DNA from: Acidobacteriota bacterium
Lineage (GTDB): Bacteria > Acidobacteriota > Holophagae > Holophagales > Holophagaceae
DNA: 32,269 nucleotides
Direction of reading: 5' to 3'
Assembly (NCBI GenBank): GCA_014189895.1
Contig: BJFQ01000014.1
Span: 1-32,269 of the forward strand
Shown: positions 7,511 to 15,408 of the stretch, one piece after another
How the letters are laid out: the number at the start of each line of letters is the position of its first letter
How positions within the stretch are numbered: position 1 is the stretch's first letter
The notes under the pieces: generated by a model
Database searches by the model: none
Seen by the model: the letters and a program-made list of their open reading frames with translations, nothing else
Told to the model about the DNA's origin: nothing
Position numbers and translations under genes: made by a program

Positions 7511-8695
7511 ATGAAATTTAAGGTGAAGTATGCGACCCGTTCAGGAGATACCCTCCAGCGAGTCGTCGAGGCTTCCGCGCCTAAGGAAATCGAAGCTCTG
7601 TTCAAAGCAGAGGGATTTTTTGTTCTTAGTGTTGAGAAAGAAGAAAGCGGTCGACGCGTTAAGGAAATCAAAATAGAGTCGCTGATTCTGTTTAATCAAG
7701 AATTACTAGCGCTCCTGAAGGCAGGGATACCACTTCTCCAATCTCTAGAACTTCTCAAAGATCATGGTCAAGATCCTAATCTAAGGGATTCTCTACAAAA
7801 CGTGATTAAGGACATCAAGGAAGGGTCTTCTTTCTCAGAAGCGATTGCGCATCAGGGTGGATATCCTCCGGTCTACCAAAGCAATGTTGTCGCAGGAGAA
7901 AAGAGCGGATCGCTTCCAAGGGTCCTCGATCGGTGGCTCCGCTTTCAGAAGTTCGCCCAAAGCAGTAAGCGTAAAATCCTCGAGGCTCTCTTTTATCCTT
8001 CTTTCCTAGTCATCGTACTATTTCTAGCCATCGGTGTGATCCTGAATGTTGTCCTGCCTCGATTTGCCGATTTCTATTCAGGTGGTGATATCGAACTCCC
8101 TTGGATGACCCAAGCCCTTCTATCATTAGCTAGCTTTTTGCAATCCACCTTCTCGCTTCAGATCTTTCTTCTCTTGGCATTGGTAGCATTAGTACGTTGG
8201 CTTTGGGTAACTCCTGCCGGTCAAGCGCAAGGAGAGAAAATACTCCTTAGGATTCCCAAACTTGGAAGTTTGTATCGGATGTATCATTCTTCTGTTTTTT
8301 GTCGCACTTTAGGGGTTTTACTATCCGGTGGCTTGCCCGTAGTGCAATCACTTGAGATTGTTTCGCAGACTTGCCCGAGTCCCAAATTACAAAAGCGCCT
8401 TACGGTAATAACTGAAGCAGTTCGATCCGGGGCTCCGTTACATCAATCTATTTCCTCGAGCGACGTTGTCGATCCCCTTGCCTCAGAAATGATTCGAGTG
8501 GGCGAAAGCAGTTCGGCTCTTCCTGAAATGCTAGATCACGTTGCTGATTTTTTTGATCAAGAAATCGAAAAAGCTACCGTAGCCGTGACCAATCTCATTG
8601 GACCCGTATTGATTGTTTTTATGGGAGTTGTTGTTTTAGGACTCCTCTTGGCGGTCTATGTCCCTCTCTTTAATGCGAGTAATGTTATTCGCTAG
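7511..8695 (+). CDS. type II secretion / type IV pilus inner-membrane protein, GspF/PilC family
   Basis: Polytopic inner-membrane platform protein of type IV pili or type II secretion, which contacts the assembly ATPase. The 394 residues show the two-repeat T2SSF layout. The first copy (about 55-200) contains FNQELLALLKAGIPLLQSLELL and VAGEKSGSLPRVLDR, followed by a membrane segment (EALFYPSFLVIVLFLAIGVIL). The second (about 255-390) contains FCRTLGVLLSGGLPVVQSLEIV and MIRVGESSSALPEMLDHVADFF, followed by the last membrane segment. No other pilus or secretion genes are nearby, so it is an orphan in this window. Its TAG stop shares the palindrome CTAG (8692-8695) with the opposing gene. Confidence 0.9.
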   Translation: MKFKVKYATRSGDTLQRVVEASAPKEIEALFKAEGFFVLSVEKEESGRRVKEIKIESLILFNQELLALLKAGIPLLQSLELLKDHGQDPNLRDSLQNVIKDIKEGSSFSEAIAHQGGYPPVYQSNVVAGEKSGSLPRVLDRWLRFQKFAQSSKRKILEALFYPSFLVIVLFLAIGVILNVVLPRFADFYSGGDIELPWMTQALLSLASFLQSTFSLQIFLLLALVALVRWLWVTPAGQAQGEKILLRIPKLGSLYRMYHSSVFCRTLGVLLSGGLPVVQSLEIVSQTCPSPKLQKRLTVITEAVRSGAPLHQSISSSDVVDPLASEMIRVGESSSALPEMLDHVADFFDQEIEKATVAVTNLIGPVLIVFMGVVVLGLLLAVYVPLFNASNVIR

Positions 8696-9408
8696 TTTAT
8701 TTTAGGGATGAATAAAGCCAAGAGAGCCAGTAATAGAGGGGCCCCGAGGGCGATCGCAGAAGTGGTGCTGTTGAAGATATCCATCGATACAAAGAGGATG
8801 GGTAATGCTGGCAGTAGCAGAGACAAAAGGTGGACCGTATCGGCCTTGAGCCCGATTTGTTCCCCAAAATCAACCAAAAATCCCCCCCGTAATGATAGTT
8901 CAGCTAATAAAAGAACGAGAAAAATTGATAGCCCTGAATGCTTCACCACTCGTGCCAGGATGGTATACCAAAGTAGATACTGAATCCCAATAAGAAAGCA
9001 GACTCCGTTAGTAATTAGCAATTCATAGAGATCATCGGTTGGAAAAAATCGAAGGGCAAAAATAAATAAAGGAAGAAGAAGTAATTGGGTATAAAACAGA
9101 CCCTCTTTAAGGCTGATCCAAAGGCCTTTAAAAAATCCTATGTAGCGCTGTAATAATTTATGGGCTTGCGTATGGTCATCCATGATAGTTATGCCAACAA
9201 ATAGATACAGGATGGGATTGGCCCATTTGATAAACCCCATCATAAAAGTGAAAGCTAGGGCATTCACCCCTTCGGAACCTAAAGGGAGCGTGCTGGATAG
9301 GATGGTCAAACTGGTACCGTCCTTTGAAACAGAAATACCCATCCCCACCAGGAGAGATAGCAAGACGGTGAGACTCGCCCAAGTTATTTTGATATGTTTC
9401 GAAGTCAT
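8692..9408 (-). CDS. multi-pass membrane protein of unknown function, downstream of argR
   Basis: I do not recognise the family. The 238-residue protein is almost entirely hydrophobic, with about 6-7 membrane segments, for example near ITWASLTVLLSLLVGMGISV, the WANPILYLFVGITIM segment, LFYTQLLLLPLFIFALRFF, SIFLVLLLAELSL and the C-terminal LLLALLALFIP. The start is set at the ATG at 9408, preceded on this strand by GAGG about 6 bases upstream; a GTG two codons earlier would lie inside that ribosome-binding site. It begins 21 bases after the argR stop on the same strand, so the two are probably co-transcribed and may share arginine-linked control. A transport or membrane-regulatory role is only a guess. 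Its stop overlaps that of the pilC-like gene. Confidence 0.75.
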   Translation of the reverse strand: MTSKHIKITWASLTVLLSLLVGMGISVSKDGTSLTILSSTLPLGSEGVNALAFTFMMGFIKWANPILYLFVGITIMDDHTQAHKLLQRYIGFFKGLWISLKEGLFYTQLLLLPLFIFALRFFPTDDLYELLITNGVCFLIGIQYLLWYTILARVVKHSGLSIFLVLLLAELSLRGGFLVDFGEQIGLKADTVHLLSLLLPALPILFVSMDIFNSTTSAIALGAPLLLALLALFIPKIN

Positions 9409-9429
9409 GTCCACCTCAAGTCAGACTAT

Positions 9430-9843
9430 TTAGTCCCTAAGTTTAAGAAGAGTCTTGATCTCTTTAACCGCCCTTTGAAACAGGTGGGGGCTTGCAATAG
9501 CAATCATCACAGTATCTTCCCCTGCTACGGTTCCGGCAATCAGATCTTTAGAGATCTGCTGATCTACCACATAGGCGAGTGCAGCAGCAAATCCTGCAGA
9601 CGTGCGAAGAATGAGGAGATTGGGGGGAGCAGTGATAATGGAAGCAGAGGGAAGACTCTCTCCAGATTGGTTAACAACCCGATATGCTCCCTGTTGTTTT
9701 TCTATGGATAAAGCTTTCAGGCGTCTTGATAAAGTCGATTGTGTTAAGTGAATCCCGCGTGCAGCCAAAAGTCTCTCGAGCTGGCTCTGACTGGTCACAT
9801 CTTGACCTGAAATAACACTGAGAATCTTCTGGTCTGGCGTCAT
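9430..9843 (-). CDS. argR: arginine repressor ArgR
   Basis: Hexameric arginine-responsive DNA-binding repressor. With the ATG at 9843 it has 137 residues, aligning at its N-terminus with B. subtilis AhrC. An upstream in-frame TTG (9876) would add 11 residues without a better ribosome-binding site. The N-terminal winged helix contains TSQSQLERLLAARGIHLTQSTLSRRLKAL, with the recognition helix TQSTLSRRL. The C-terminal oligomerisation/arginine domain contains GTVAGEDTVMIA, matching the GTIAGDDT / GTICGDDT motif whose Asp residues bind arginine. It is divergent from the argD operon across a 100-base region carrying ARG-box-like repeats, so autoregulation is likely. Confidence 0.93.
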   Translation of the reverse strand: MTPDQKILSVISGQDVTSQSQLERLLAARGIHLTQSTLSRRLKALSIEKQQGAYRVVNQSGESLPSASIITAPPNLLILRTSAGFAAALAYVVDQQISKDLIAGTVAGEDTVMIAIASPHLFQRAVKEIKTLLKLRD

Positions 9844-9886
9844 GTGAAGGGCCCAAAAAAGATCTTGGATTAACAAGATGGTTTGC

Positions 9887-9900
9887 GTATACTTGTATAC
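9887..9900. repeat. GTATAC palindrome pair in the argR-argD control region
   Basis: GTATAC occurs twice, separated by TT (9887-9892 and 9895-9900); each copy is itself palindromic. It sits directly beside the ARG-box array and contains TATACT elements on the plus strand that could serve as a -10 hexamer. Whether it is promoter or operator cannot be told from sequence. Confidence 0.45.
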
Positions 9901-9937
9901 TATTCAAAATTATGCAATATTATGCATTTTTATGCAA
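9901..9937. promoter_or_regulatory. tandem ARG-box-like operator between argR and argD
   Basis: TATGCA occurs at 9911, 9921 and 9931, preceded by a degenerate copy TATTCA at 9901, so four half-sites are spaced exactly 10 bases (one helical turn) apart. The last pair forms TGCAT-TTTT-ATGCA (9923-9936), the geometry of the classical ARG box TGAAT-N4-ATTCA with C in place of A; TGCAA-TATT-ATGCA (9913-9926) overlaps it. ArgR hexamers bind tandem ARG boxes and several species use TGCAT-type half-sites. The array ends 7 bases before the argD start, so bound ArgR would cover the promoter or start region. Its assignment to ArgR is inference from position and shape. Confidence 0.7.
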
Positions 9938-9943
9938 GGGCCT

Positions 9944-11074
9944 ATGATACCTTCTTTATTTCCCACCTACCCCCCCTACCCCCTTGTCATGGTGAGAGGT
10001 GAGGGTGACACGATTTTTGATGATCAAGGCCAACCTTGGATCGATCTTTACGGAGGCCACTGTGTTTGTTCAACAGGCCACAGTCATCCCAAGGTTGTAG
10101 AAGCCATCCATAATCAGTCGAAGCAATTAATTTTTTACTCGACCGCGGGTGAACTCACGATACGTCGAGAAGCTTCGAATAGCCTCATAGCATTTTCAGG
10201 AATGGATACTGTCTTTTTTTGTAACTCAGGTGCTGAGGCCAACGAAAATGCGCTTAAACTTTCGTTCCAAATCACGGGACGAAAAGCCTTTGGAAGTTTT
10301 CAGGGAGGTTGGCATGGACGAACCTTTTTGGCCCTGGCAGTCACTGATGATCCCAAAATTACTGAGGCTTTTGAGTCTATTTTCCCCGAACATCATCAAT
10401 TTCCTTTTGGGGATGTTCAGGCACTAGAGTCTATTGATTTTTCAAATTTAGCCTGTGTGATTGTAGAACCTATCCAGAGTATGTCGGGCATTCGTACGGC
10501 ACCTTCTGAATGGTTTTCAGCGTTACGCGCAAAGTGTACGAAAGCTGGTTGTTTCTTAATCTTTGATGAAATACAAACGGGTGTAGGGCGTATGGGTCAA
10601 CCTTTTGCAAGTCACTATTTCAAGGTTCGACCGGATTTCATCACAAGCGCAAAAGGGCTTGCGTCCGGCGTGCCCATTGGAGCCCTCATGATGACAGAAG
10701 TAGTAGCTCAGCATGTCAAATCCCATATGCTTGGAAGTACTTTTGGGGGAGGTCCCATCGCTTGCGCTGCTCTAATCGCAACCTTAGACATCATTCAGAA
10801 TGAACACCTTATGGAGCATGCAACTCAAATGCATTCGTATTTAGCGAGCGCACTGAAAAACACTATGATCGATGAGGTTAAAGGCGCCGGTCTACTTTTG
10901 GGCCTCAAATCACACAAAGCTTCCGATCTCAAAGCGTATCTGTTATCTCAAAGAGTTCTTGTCGGAGGTTCTTCGGATCCAACTGTACTGCGTCTTATGC
11001 CACCTCTTAACGTCCGAAAAAGCTCATTGGAATCTCTCGTAGAACATATCCGAGCCTTTGGGGGTAAGTCATGA
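9944..11074 (+). CDS. argD: acylornithine aminotransferase (ArgD)
   Basis: PLP-dependent class III aminotransferase that makes N-acylornithine from N-acylglutamate semialdehyde and glutamate. The start MIPSLFPTYPPYPL follows AAGGG (9936-9940); further-upstream in-frame starts would place coding sequence inside the operator repeats. The 376 residues contain NSGAEANENALKL (94-106), GGWHGRT, IVEPIQ, the pyridine-nitrogen Asp in FDEIQTGVGR (D208) and the Schiff-base lysine in FITSAKGLASGVPIGA (K237). Since argF' downstream looks like the succinylornithine type, the acyl group handled here may be succinyl; ArgD enzymes accept both. It is the first gene of the operon and overlaps argF' by 4 bases. 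Confidence 0.93.
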   Translation: MIPSLFPTYPPYPLVMVRGEGDTIFDDQGQPWIDLYGGHCVCSTGHSHPKVVEAIHNQSKQLIFYSTAGELTIRREASNSLIAFSGMDTVFFCNSGAEANENALKLSFQITGRKAFGSFQGGWHGRTFLALAVTDDPKITEAFESIFPEHHQFPFGDVQALESIDFSNLACVIVEPIQSMSGIRTAPSEWFSALRAKCTKAGCFLIFDEIQTGVGRMGQPFASHYFKVRPDFITSAKGLASGVPIGALMMTEVVAQHVKSHMLGSTFGGGPIACAALIATLDIIQNEHLMEHATQMHSYLASALKNTMIDEVKGAGLLLGLKSHKASDLKAYLLSQRVLVGGSSDPTVLRLMPPLNVRKSSLESLVEHIRAFGGKS

Positions 11075-12054
11075 GACATTTCACGCACCTGAAAGACCTT
11101 ACACCAGAAGAGATCCAATCCGTGCTTAATCAAGCCAAGGTTTGGAAGGTGTATGCACCTGATGATATTTTTTTAAATAAGATTTTAGCGATGGTCTTTT
11201 TTAATCCTTCGTTGCGCACTCGCTTAAGTTTTGAGGCAGCAATGTTGCGTCATGGGGGTCATGCAATTGCACTCGAGGTTGGATCAGGCTCTTGGAATCT
11301 AGAAACTGAATCAGGGGCGACCATGAACGGTAACAAACCCGAACATGTTCGGGAAGCCGTCCCGGTGATAAGTCGATTAGCGGATATGATCGGAGTTCGA
11401 TCGTTCTCCTCGGGGGTATCCACTGACGAGGATGATCACGATTCTGTCATTCACGCTTTCAAGTCACTCAGCGGTGTCCCTGTCATCAGCATGGAAAGTG
11501 CTCGCGAACATCCTTGTCAGGGATTAGCGGACATGCTGACGATACAAGAGCACCTTGGAGTACCTAGACCTAGAGTCACTCTGGCTTGGGCTCCTCATAT
11601 CAAACCACTCCCCAAAGCGGTCCCCAATTCTTTTCTTCTTTCTTCTGCAGCGATGGGCTATGACATAACCGTAGCGCATCCCCAGGGTTACGAATTGGCA
11701 TCTTCAGTAATTCAAGAAGCGCAGCGCATGTCTCAGCAGACCGGAGGCCGTATTAACTTTAGTCATGATCTTGAGTCAGCCGTTAAAGACACACAGGTTA
11801 TATATGCCAAGGCTTGGGGGCCTTCATCTCCATTGGCACCTCCGCCGGATTCACTCACATCTTGGATGACTCACGAACGACATCTAAAATTAGCTGATCC
11901 CAAAGCGATTTTTATCCACTGCCTGCCGGTGAGAAGAAATGTGGAGGTTCATGACTCCATTTTAGATAGTCCTCAGTGCAAGGTTATTGATGAGGCCGAG
12001 AACCGATTCCATATACAACGTGCTCTGATTCATTTTCTTTTATCCCATTCTTAA
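11071..12054 (+). CDS. argF': N-acylornithine carbamoyltransferase, predicted N-succinylornithine type (ArgF')
   Basis: Transfers the carbamoyl group to the delta-amino of an N-acylated ornithine, giving N-acylcitrulline. The 327 residues carry the carbamoyl-phosphate motif FFNPSLRTR (43-51), HPCQ (147-150) and HCLPVRRN (283-290). They match the acylornithine branch rather than ordinary OTCase: WNLETESGATMNGNKPEHV, WAPHIKPLPKAVPNS and DEAENR. In the published Xanthomonas (acetyl) and Bacteroides fragilis (succinyl) enzymes, Glu92 versus Pro90 sets substrate choice. Here the residue is Pro90 in KPEH, and after HCLPVRRN the carboxylated lysine of the Xanthomonas enzyme is replaced (NVEV). I therefore predict the succinyl substrate. 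The gene overlaps argD by 4 bases; argB starts 11 bases after the stop. Confidence 0.88.
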   Translation: MRHFTHLKDLTPEEIQSVLNQAKVWKVYAPDDIFLNKILAMVFFNPSLRTRLSFEAAMLRHGGHAIALEVGSGSWNLETESGATMNGNKPEHVREAVPVISRLADMIGVRSFSSGVSTDEDDHDSVIHAFKSLSGVPVISMESAREHPCQGLADMLTIQEHLGVPRPRVTLAWAPHIKPLPKAVPNSFLLSSAAMGYDITVAHPQGYELASSVIQEAQRMSQQTGGRINFSHDLESAVKDTQVIYAKAWGPSSPLAPPPDSLTSWMTHERHLKLADPKAIFIHCLPVRRNVEVHDSILDSPQCKVIDEAENRFHIQRALIHFLLSHS

Positions 12055-12065
12055 AGGCTATATTC

Positions 12066-12980
12066 ATGTTTGAAAAAAACCCTTACCAATTATTAAAGTT
12101 CTCGGCAGCTTACGGACGTCAGTTTCGTCATAAGATTTTTGTCATCAAACTAAGCGGTGACACTTTAACAGACCCCAAAACGCGACGGGCGCTATGTGAA
12201 CAGATTGCATTGCTTTGGAGTTTTTCTATCCGTATCATCCTTGTCCATGGAGGTGGAATTGAGTTGGATCAAGAATGTCAGCGCCGCAATATCCCTATCC
12301 ATAAAGTTGCCGGTCGTCGTATTACGAGCGCAGAAGTCCTCCAAACAGCTTTTAAGGTCTTCACGGAACAGGTACAGCCCTTAGTATTGGGAGATCTCAA
12401 ATCATTGGGCGTCACAGCCGTGGGACTCACCGGATTAGATGCACAGATGATCGAGGCGCATCAACGACCACCCATCTCAATCAAAGCCGACGGTGATGCC
12501 GAGGAAAAAATGGTTGATTTTGGATGGGTCGGAGATATCGTTCGGGTGAATCCAGAAATTCTTTTCGATCTTTTAGACCAAGACAAAATTCCCGTCATCG
12601 CTCCGATTACAGGTAATCGCCACGGCGACATGTTCAATACCAATGCGGATACCATCGCATCCGAAATTGCTTGTGCCGTCCAAGCGGAGAAACTCTTCTT
12701 TCTTCTCTCTGTCCCCGGCTTACTTCGAGACGTGCACAGTCGCTCTTCTTTGATTTCTCAAATTGCTTTCCACGAATTAGATGCACTCGAGGCAGAGGGT
12801 GTTATCTCTGGAGGGATGCGCCCCAAGATGCAAGCAATCAAACGCGCTCTAGGCTCAGGCGTCAAGGCAGCTCACTTAGTTTCAGGAATACTACCTGATG
12901 CCTTATTAATCGAGGTTTTCACTAATGAAGGAAGCGGAACGATGATGCTAGCTCCGACCAAACAAGGAGTTTCATCATGA
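12066..12980 (+). CDS. argB: N-acylglutamate kinase (ArgB)
   Basis: Amino-acid-kinase-family enzyme that phosphorylates the gamma-carboxylate of N-acetyl- or N-succinylglutamate. The 304 residues contain the phosphate-binding lysine in FVIKLSG (K28), HGGG (61-64), the acylglutamate-binding GRRIT (83-87), FNTNADTIASE, and GGMRPKM with the ATP lysine. GRRIT and NTNADT resemble Bacteroidetes ArgB, consistent with a succinyl pathway. The extra N-terminal helix (YQLLKFSAAYGRQFRHK) recalls that of arginine-feedback-inhibited ArgB enzymes, so allosteric inhibition is plausible but unproven. It overlaps the argE-like gene by 4 bases. Confidence 0.93.
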   Translation: MFEKNPYQLLKFSAAYGRQFRHKIFVIKLSGDTLTDPKTRRALCEQIALLWSFSIRIILVHGGGIELDQECQRRNIPIHKVAGRRITSAEVLQTAFKVFTEQVQPLVLGDLKSLGVTAVGLTGLDAQMIEAHQRPPISIKADGDAEEKMVDFGWVGDIVRVNPEILFDLLDQDKIPVIAPITGNRHGDMFNTNADTIASEIACAVQAEKLFFLLSVPGLLRDVHSRSSLISQIAFHELDALEAEGVISGGMRPKMQAIKRALGSGVKAAHLVSGILPDALLIEVFTNEGSGTMMLAPTKQGVSS

Positions 12981-14053
12981 ATCTCCATCCTGAGATTTCC
13001 GCTGCTGAATTCCTGAAGGCGATTGTTGCGATCCGCAGTATTTCGGGAGAAGAGAAAATCCTGGCTGACGTTTTGGAATCCTTTTTAAAAGAACAAGGTT
13101 TCATCCCACAGCGCGTAGGTAATAATATTTGGTTTACTTTGGGATCCGACTCGGGACCCACACTCTTGCTCAATTCGCATATCGATACGGTTCCCCCAAA
13201 CGCAAGTTGGGTTTCAGACCCCTTCAAGCCGGAGTGGAAAGAATCTCGATTAACAGGGCTGGGGGCCAACGATGCCAAAGGCGCCGTTACGGCCATTATC
13301 TTTGCGGCTTTGCGTCTCAAGAAAGAAGGTTTTGAAGCAGGGAGAGTTTTAGTTGCCTTATCATGCGAGGAAGAAATAGGGGGGCAAGGACTGGGAACGA
13401 TCTTGTCCCAGCTGGGTCCTTTGGATGCAGCTATCGTTGGTGAACCCACCGGCCTTCGTGTCGTATCCTCGCAGCGTGGGCTCTTGATTCTCAAATGCAC
13501 AGCGCGAGGTATTAGTGGGCATGTCGCTAATGCTCAAATGCTAGGTACTGAAAATGCAATTACCAAAGCGTCTAGAGATATTTTGAAACTCGAGCATTTA
13601 GACCTCCCTTCACACCCTGTCTTAGGGGCTATGAAAGCGCATGTGACCCAAATTCAAGGTGGACTGAAGCGTAACCAAATTCCAGATCACTGTGAATTCT
13701 ATATAGATATTAGAACAAACCCAGGATCCGACCATACAGCACTCACACAATTAATCCAAAGTCACCTTGAAAGTGAAGTTATGGTTCATTCTGATCGATA
13801 TTTTCCCAAATGGACTGATCCGCAGCACCCTATCGTAGGGGCTGCCTTGAAGGCGGCCAAAAAAGAGGCTCCCACCAGCTCAGCTACGACTTCAGATTGG
13901 GCTTTTTTAAAGAATATTCCTGCCGTCAAGGTGGGGCCGGGCGATACCTTTAGAAGCCATCGACCTGATGAATACCTTTTGTTGAGCGAACTCGAAGAAG
14001 GGATCCGTTTCTATCAGGACAGTACGATTCATTTCTTTCAGCAGGCACCCTGA
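12977..14053 (+). CDS. argE: M20-family N-acyl amino acid deacylase (ArgE/DapE-like), probable acylcitrulline deacylase
   Basis: Metallo-amidohydrolase of 358 residues. Metal and catalytic residues are visible: H68-I-D70, D99 in GANDAKGA, E131/E132 in SCEEEIGGQG, E156 in GEPTG and H328 near the C-terminus (FRSHRPDEY). GISGHVANA belongs to the dimerisation domain. Sequence alone does not separate ArgE, DapE and relatives. Its place between argB and argH, after an acylornithine carbamoyltransferase, argues that it removes the acyl group from N-acyl-(probably succinyl-)citrulline to release citrulline for ArgG. It overlaps argB by 4 bases and argH by 1. Confidence 0.85.
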   Translation: MNLHPEISAAEFLKAIVAIRSISGEEKILADVLESFLKEQGFIPQRVGNNIWFTLGSDSGPTLLLNSHIDTVPPNASWVSDPFKPEWKESRLTGLGANDAKGAVTAIIFAALRLKKEGFEAGRVLVALSCEEEIGGQGLGTILSQLGPLDAAIVGEPTGLRVVSSQRGLLILKCTARGISGHVANAQMLGTENAITKASRDILKLEHLDLPSHPVLGAMKAHVTQIQGGLKRNQIPDHCEFYIDIRTNPGSDHTALTQLIQSHLESEVMVHSDRYFPKWTDPQHPIVGAALKAAKKEAPTSSATTSDWAFLKNIPAVKVGPGDTFRSHRPDEYLLLSELEEGIRFYQDSTIHFFQQAP

Positions 14054-15408
14054 TGACATTCCAGCCCTTGTGGTCCAAGAAGGGCCTTCTGACCAGCGAA
14101 AAGATATCAAATTTCACCGTTGGAGAAGATCCGCTGACCGATCCCAATTTTTTATCGTTTGATTGCTGGGGGACGATTGCGCATGTTCGGCAACTTCATC
14201 ACCTTGGATATCTAACCGAACAAGAATTAAATGCTATTTTGAAATCCCTAGAGGAGATCCTCAAACAATCAGCTATACATATCCCCGATCTTAAAGGCTA
14301 TGAAGATGGGCATTCCTACCTTGAGCACCAATTGACAGAGAGACTAGGAGAAGCGGGCAAAAAGATACATTTGGGACGATCGCGTAATGATCAGATTTTA
14401 TTGGCTGAACGATTATGGATGCGTTACGAACTTCTCGAACTTCATCAAGATATTCTGGTGTTATGCCAGCAATTATCCTCCATGTCAGGTAGATATACAT
14501 CTACGCTTATGCCGGGTTATACCCATCAAAGAAAGGCGATGCCAACTACCTTTGGTTTTTGGGTAGCTTCATACGCAGAAAGTTTCACAGAACTGCTGTC
14601 CGCCGGGAAAGATCTTTACCGCCAACTCAATCGTTCGCCGCTGGGAGCAGCGGCAGGTTTTGGAAGTCCAATCCCCCTCCATCGCTCTTTGGTAGCAGAG
14701 TTATTGGGTTTCGATGAGGTACAACGGAATGCCTTGAATGTTATGTCGAGCCGCGGTCGTTGCCAACTAGATTTTTTACATTGGATCAACCAGATTACAA
14801 ATGTTTTTGAAAAACTCTTTATTGATTTGTCAGTTTTCTCCCAAGAAGAATATCAATTTGTTTCACTTCCGGATTCTTTCACGACGGGCAGCAGTATCAT
14901 GCCGCAAAAAAGGAATCCGGATGTTTTAGAATTAGCTCGGGGGCGCTGCCGAGAGATTCGAGGTCTACGAACAACCCTAGAGAATATTTCGACCGGTCTT
15001 CCATCGAGCTATCATCGCGACAGTCAGTTGCAGAAGTTTTATTTGGTTCGTTCCTATCAGTTGACGCAAGGAATTGCCCAGCTCGCTCCTGAGCTCATGA
15101 ATAATCTAAAAATTCATGAAGCTCGAATGAAAAGTGCTTGCACCTCGGAGCTTTTTGCAACACATGAGGCCTACCAATTAGTTCAAAAAGGTTTGCCATT
15201 CAGGGAAGCCTATCGGCGTATTGGTGAGCAGATTCTCGACGGGAACTTCAAGGCGCAACCCGCCGAATCGTACCTCCAGCATCTTCATAAGGACTTTAGT
15301 CAAGAAGGTCTTCTGCGCGATCAACAGTTGGACGTCTTGCATGCCTGGGCCGACGACACTCGGCTACATCTCGAAACTCTCTTCACCAAACTATTGGAGC
15401 GCGTATGA
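14053..15408 (+). CDS. argH: argininosuccinate lyase
   Basis: Last step of arginine synthesis: splits argininosuccinate into arginine and fumarate. The 451 residues of this fumarase/aspartase-superfamily enzyme contain HLGRSRNDQ, GYTHQRKAMP (usually GYTHLQ-AQP), SPLGAAAGFGSPI, and the signature loop GSSIMPQKRNPD (about 279-290) with the catalytic serine. Changes in the less critical positions of the GYTH segment fit a divergent, Bacteroidetes-like ArgH. The start codon shares one base with the argE-like stop, and argG begins inside the ATGA at its end. Confidence 0.95.
   Translation: MTFQPLWSKKGLLTSEKISNFTVGEDPLTDPNFLSFDCWGTIAHVRQLHHLGYLTEQELNAILKSLEEILKQSAIHIPDLKGYEDGHSYLEHQLTERLGEAGKKIHLGRSRNDQILLAERLWMRYELLELHQDILVLCQQLSSMSGRYTSTLMPGYTHQRKAMPTTFGFWVASYAESFTELLSAGKDLYRQLNRSPLGAAAGFGSPIPLHRSLVAELLGFDEVQRNALNVMSSRGRCQLDFLHWINQITNVFEKLFIDLSVFSQEEYQFVSLPDSFTTGSSIMPQKRNPDVLELARGRCREIRGLRTTLENISTGLPSSYHRDSQLQKFYLVRSYQLTQGIAQLAPELMNNLKIHEARMKSACTSELFATHEAYQLVQKGLPFREAYRRIGEQILDGNFKAQPAESYLQHLHKDFSQEGLLRDQQLDVLHAWADDTRLHLETLFTKLLERV

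Noticed and set aside
9844-9876. TTG start for argR adding 11 residues
   Set aside because: No ribosome-binding site supports it, and the ATG at 9843 matches the N-terminus of known ArgR/AhrC proteins.
9878-9943. Upstream start for argD
   Set aside because: The frame is open here, but it would read through the operator repeats, add a tail absent from the family, and lose the AAGGG site that fits the ATG at 9944.
12922-13500. 192-codon open frame on the minus strand inside the argE-like gene
   Set aside because: Shadow of a real gene: Ser/Pro/Lys-rich, no motif, no ribosome-binding site, while the plus strand has all M20 residues.
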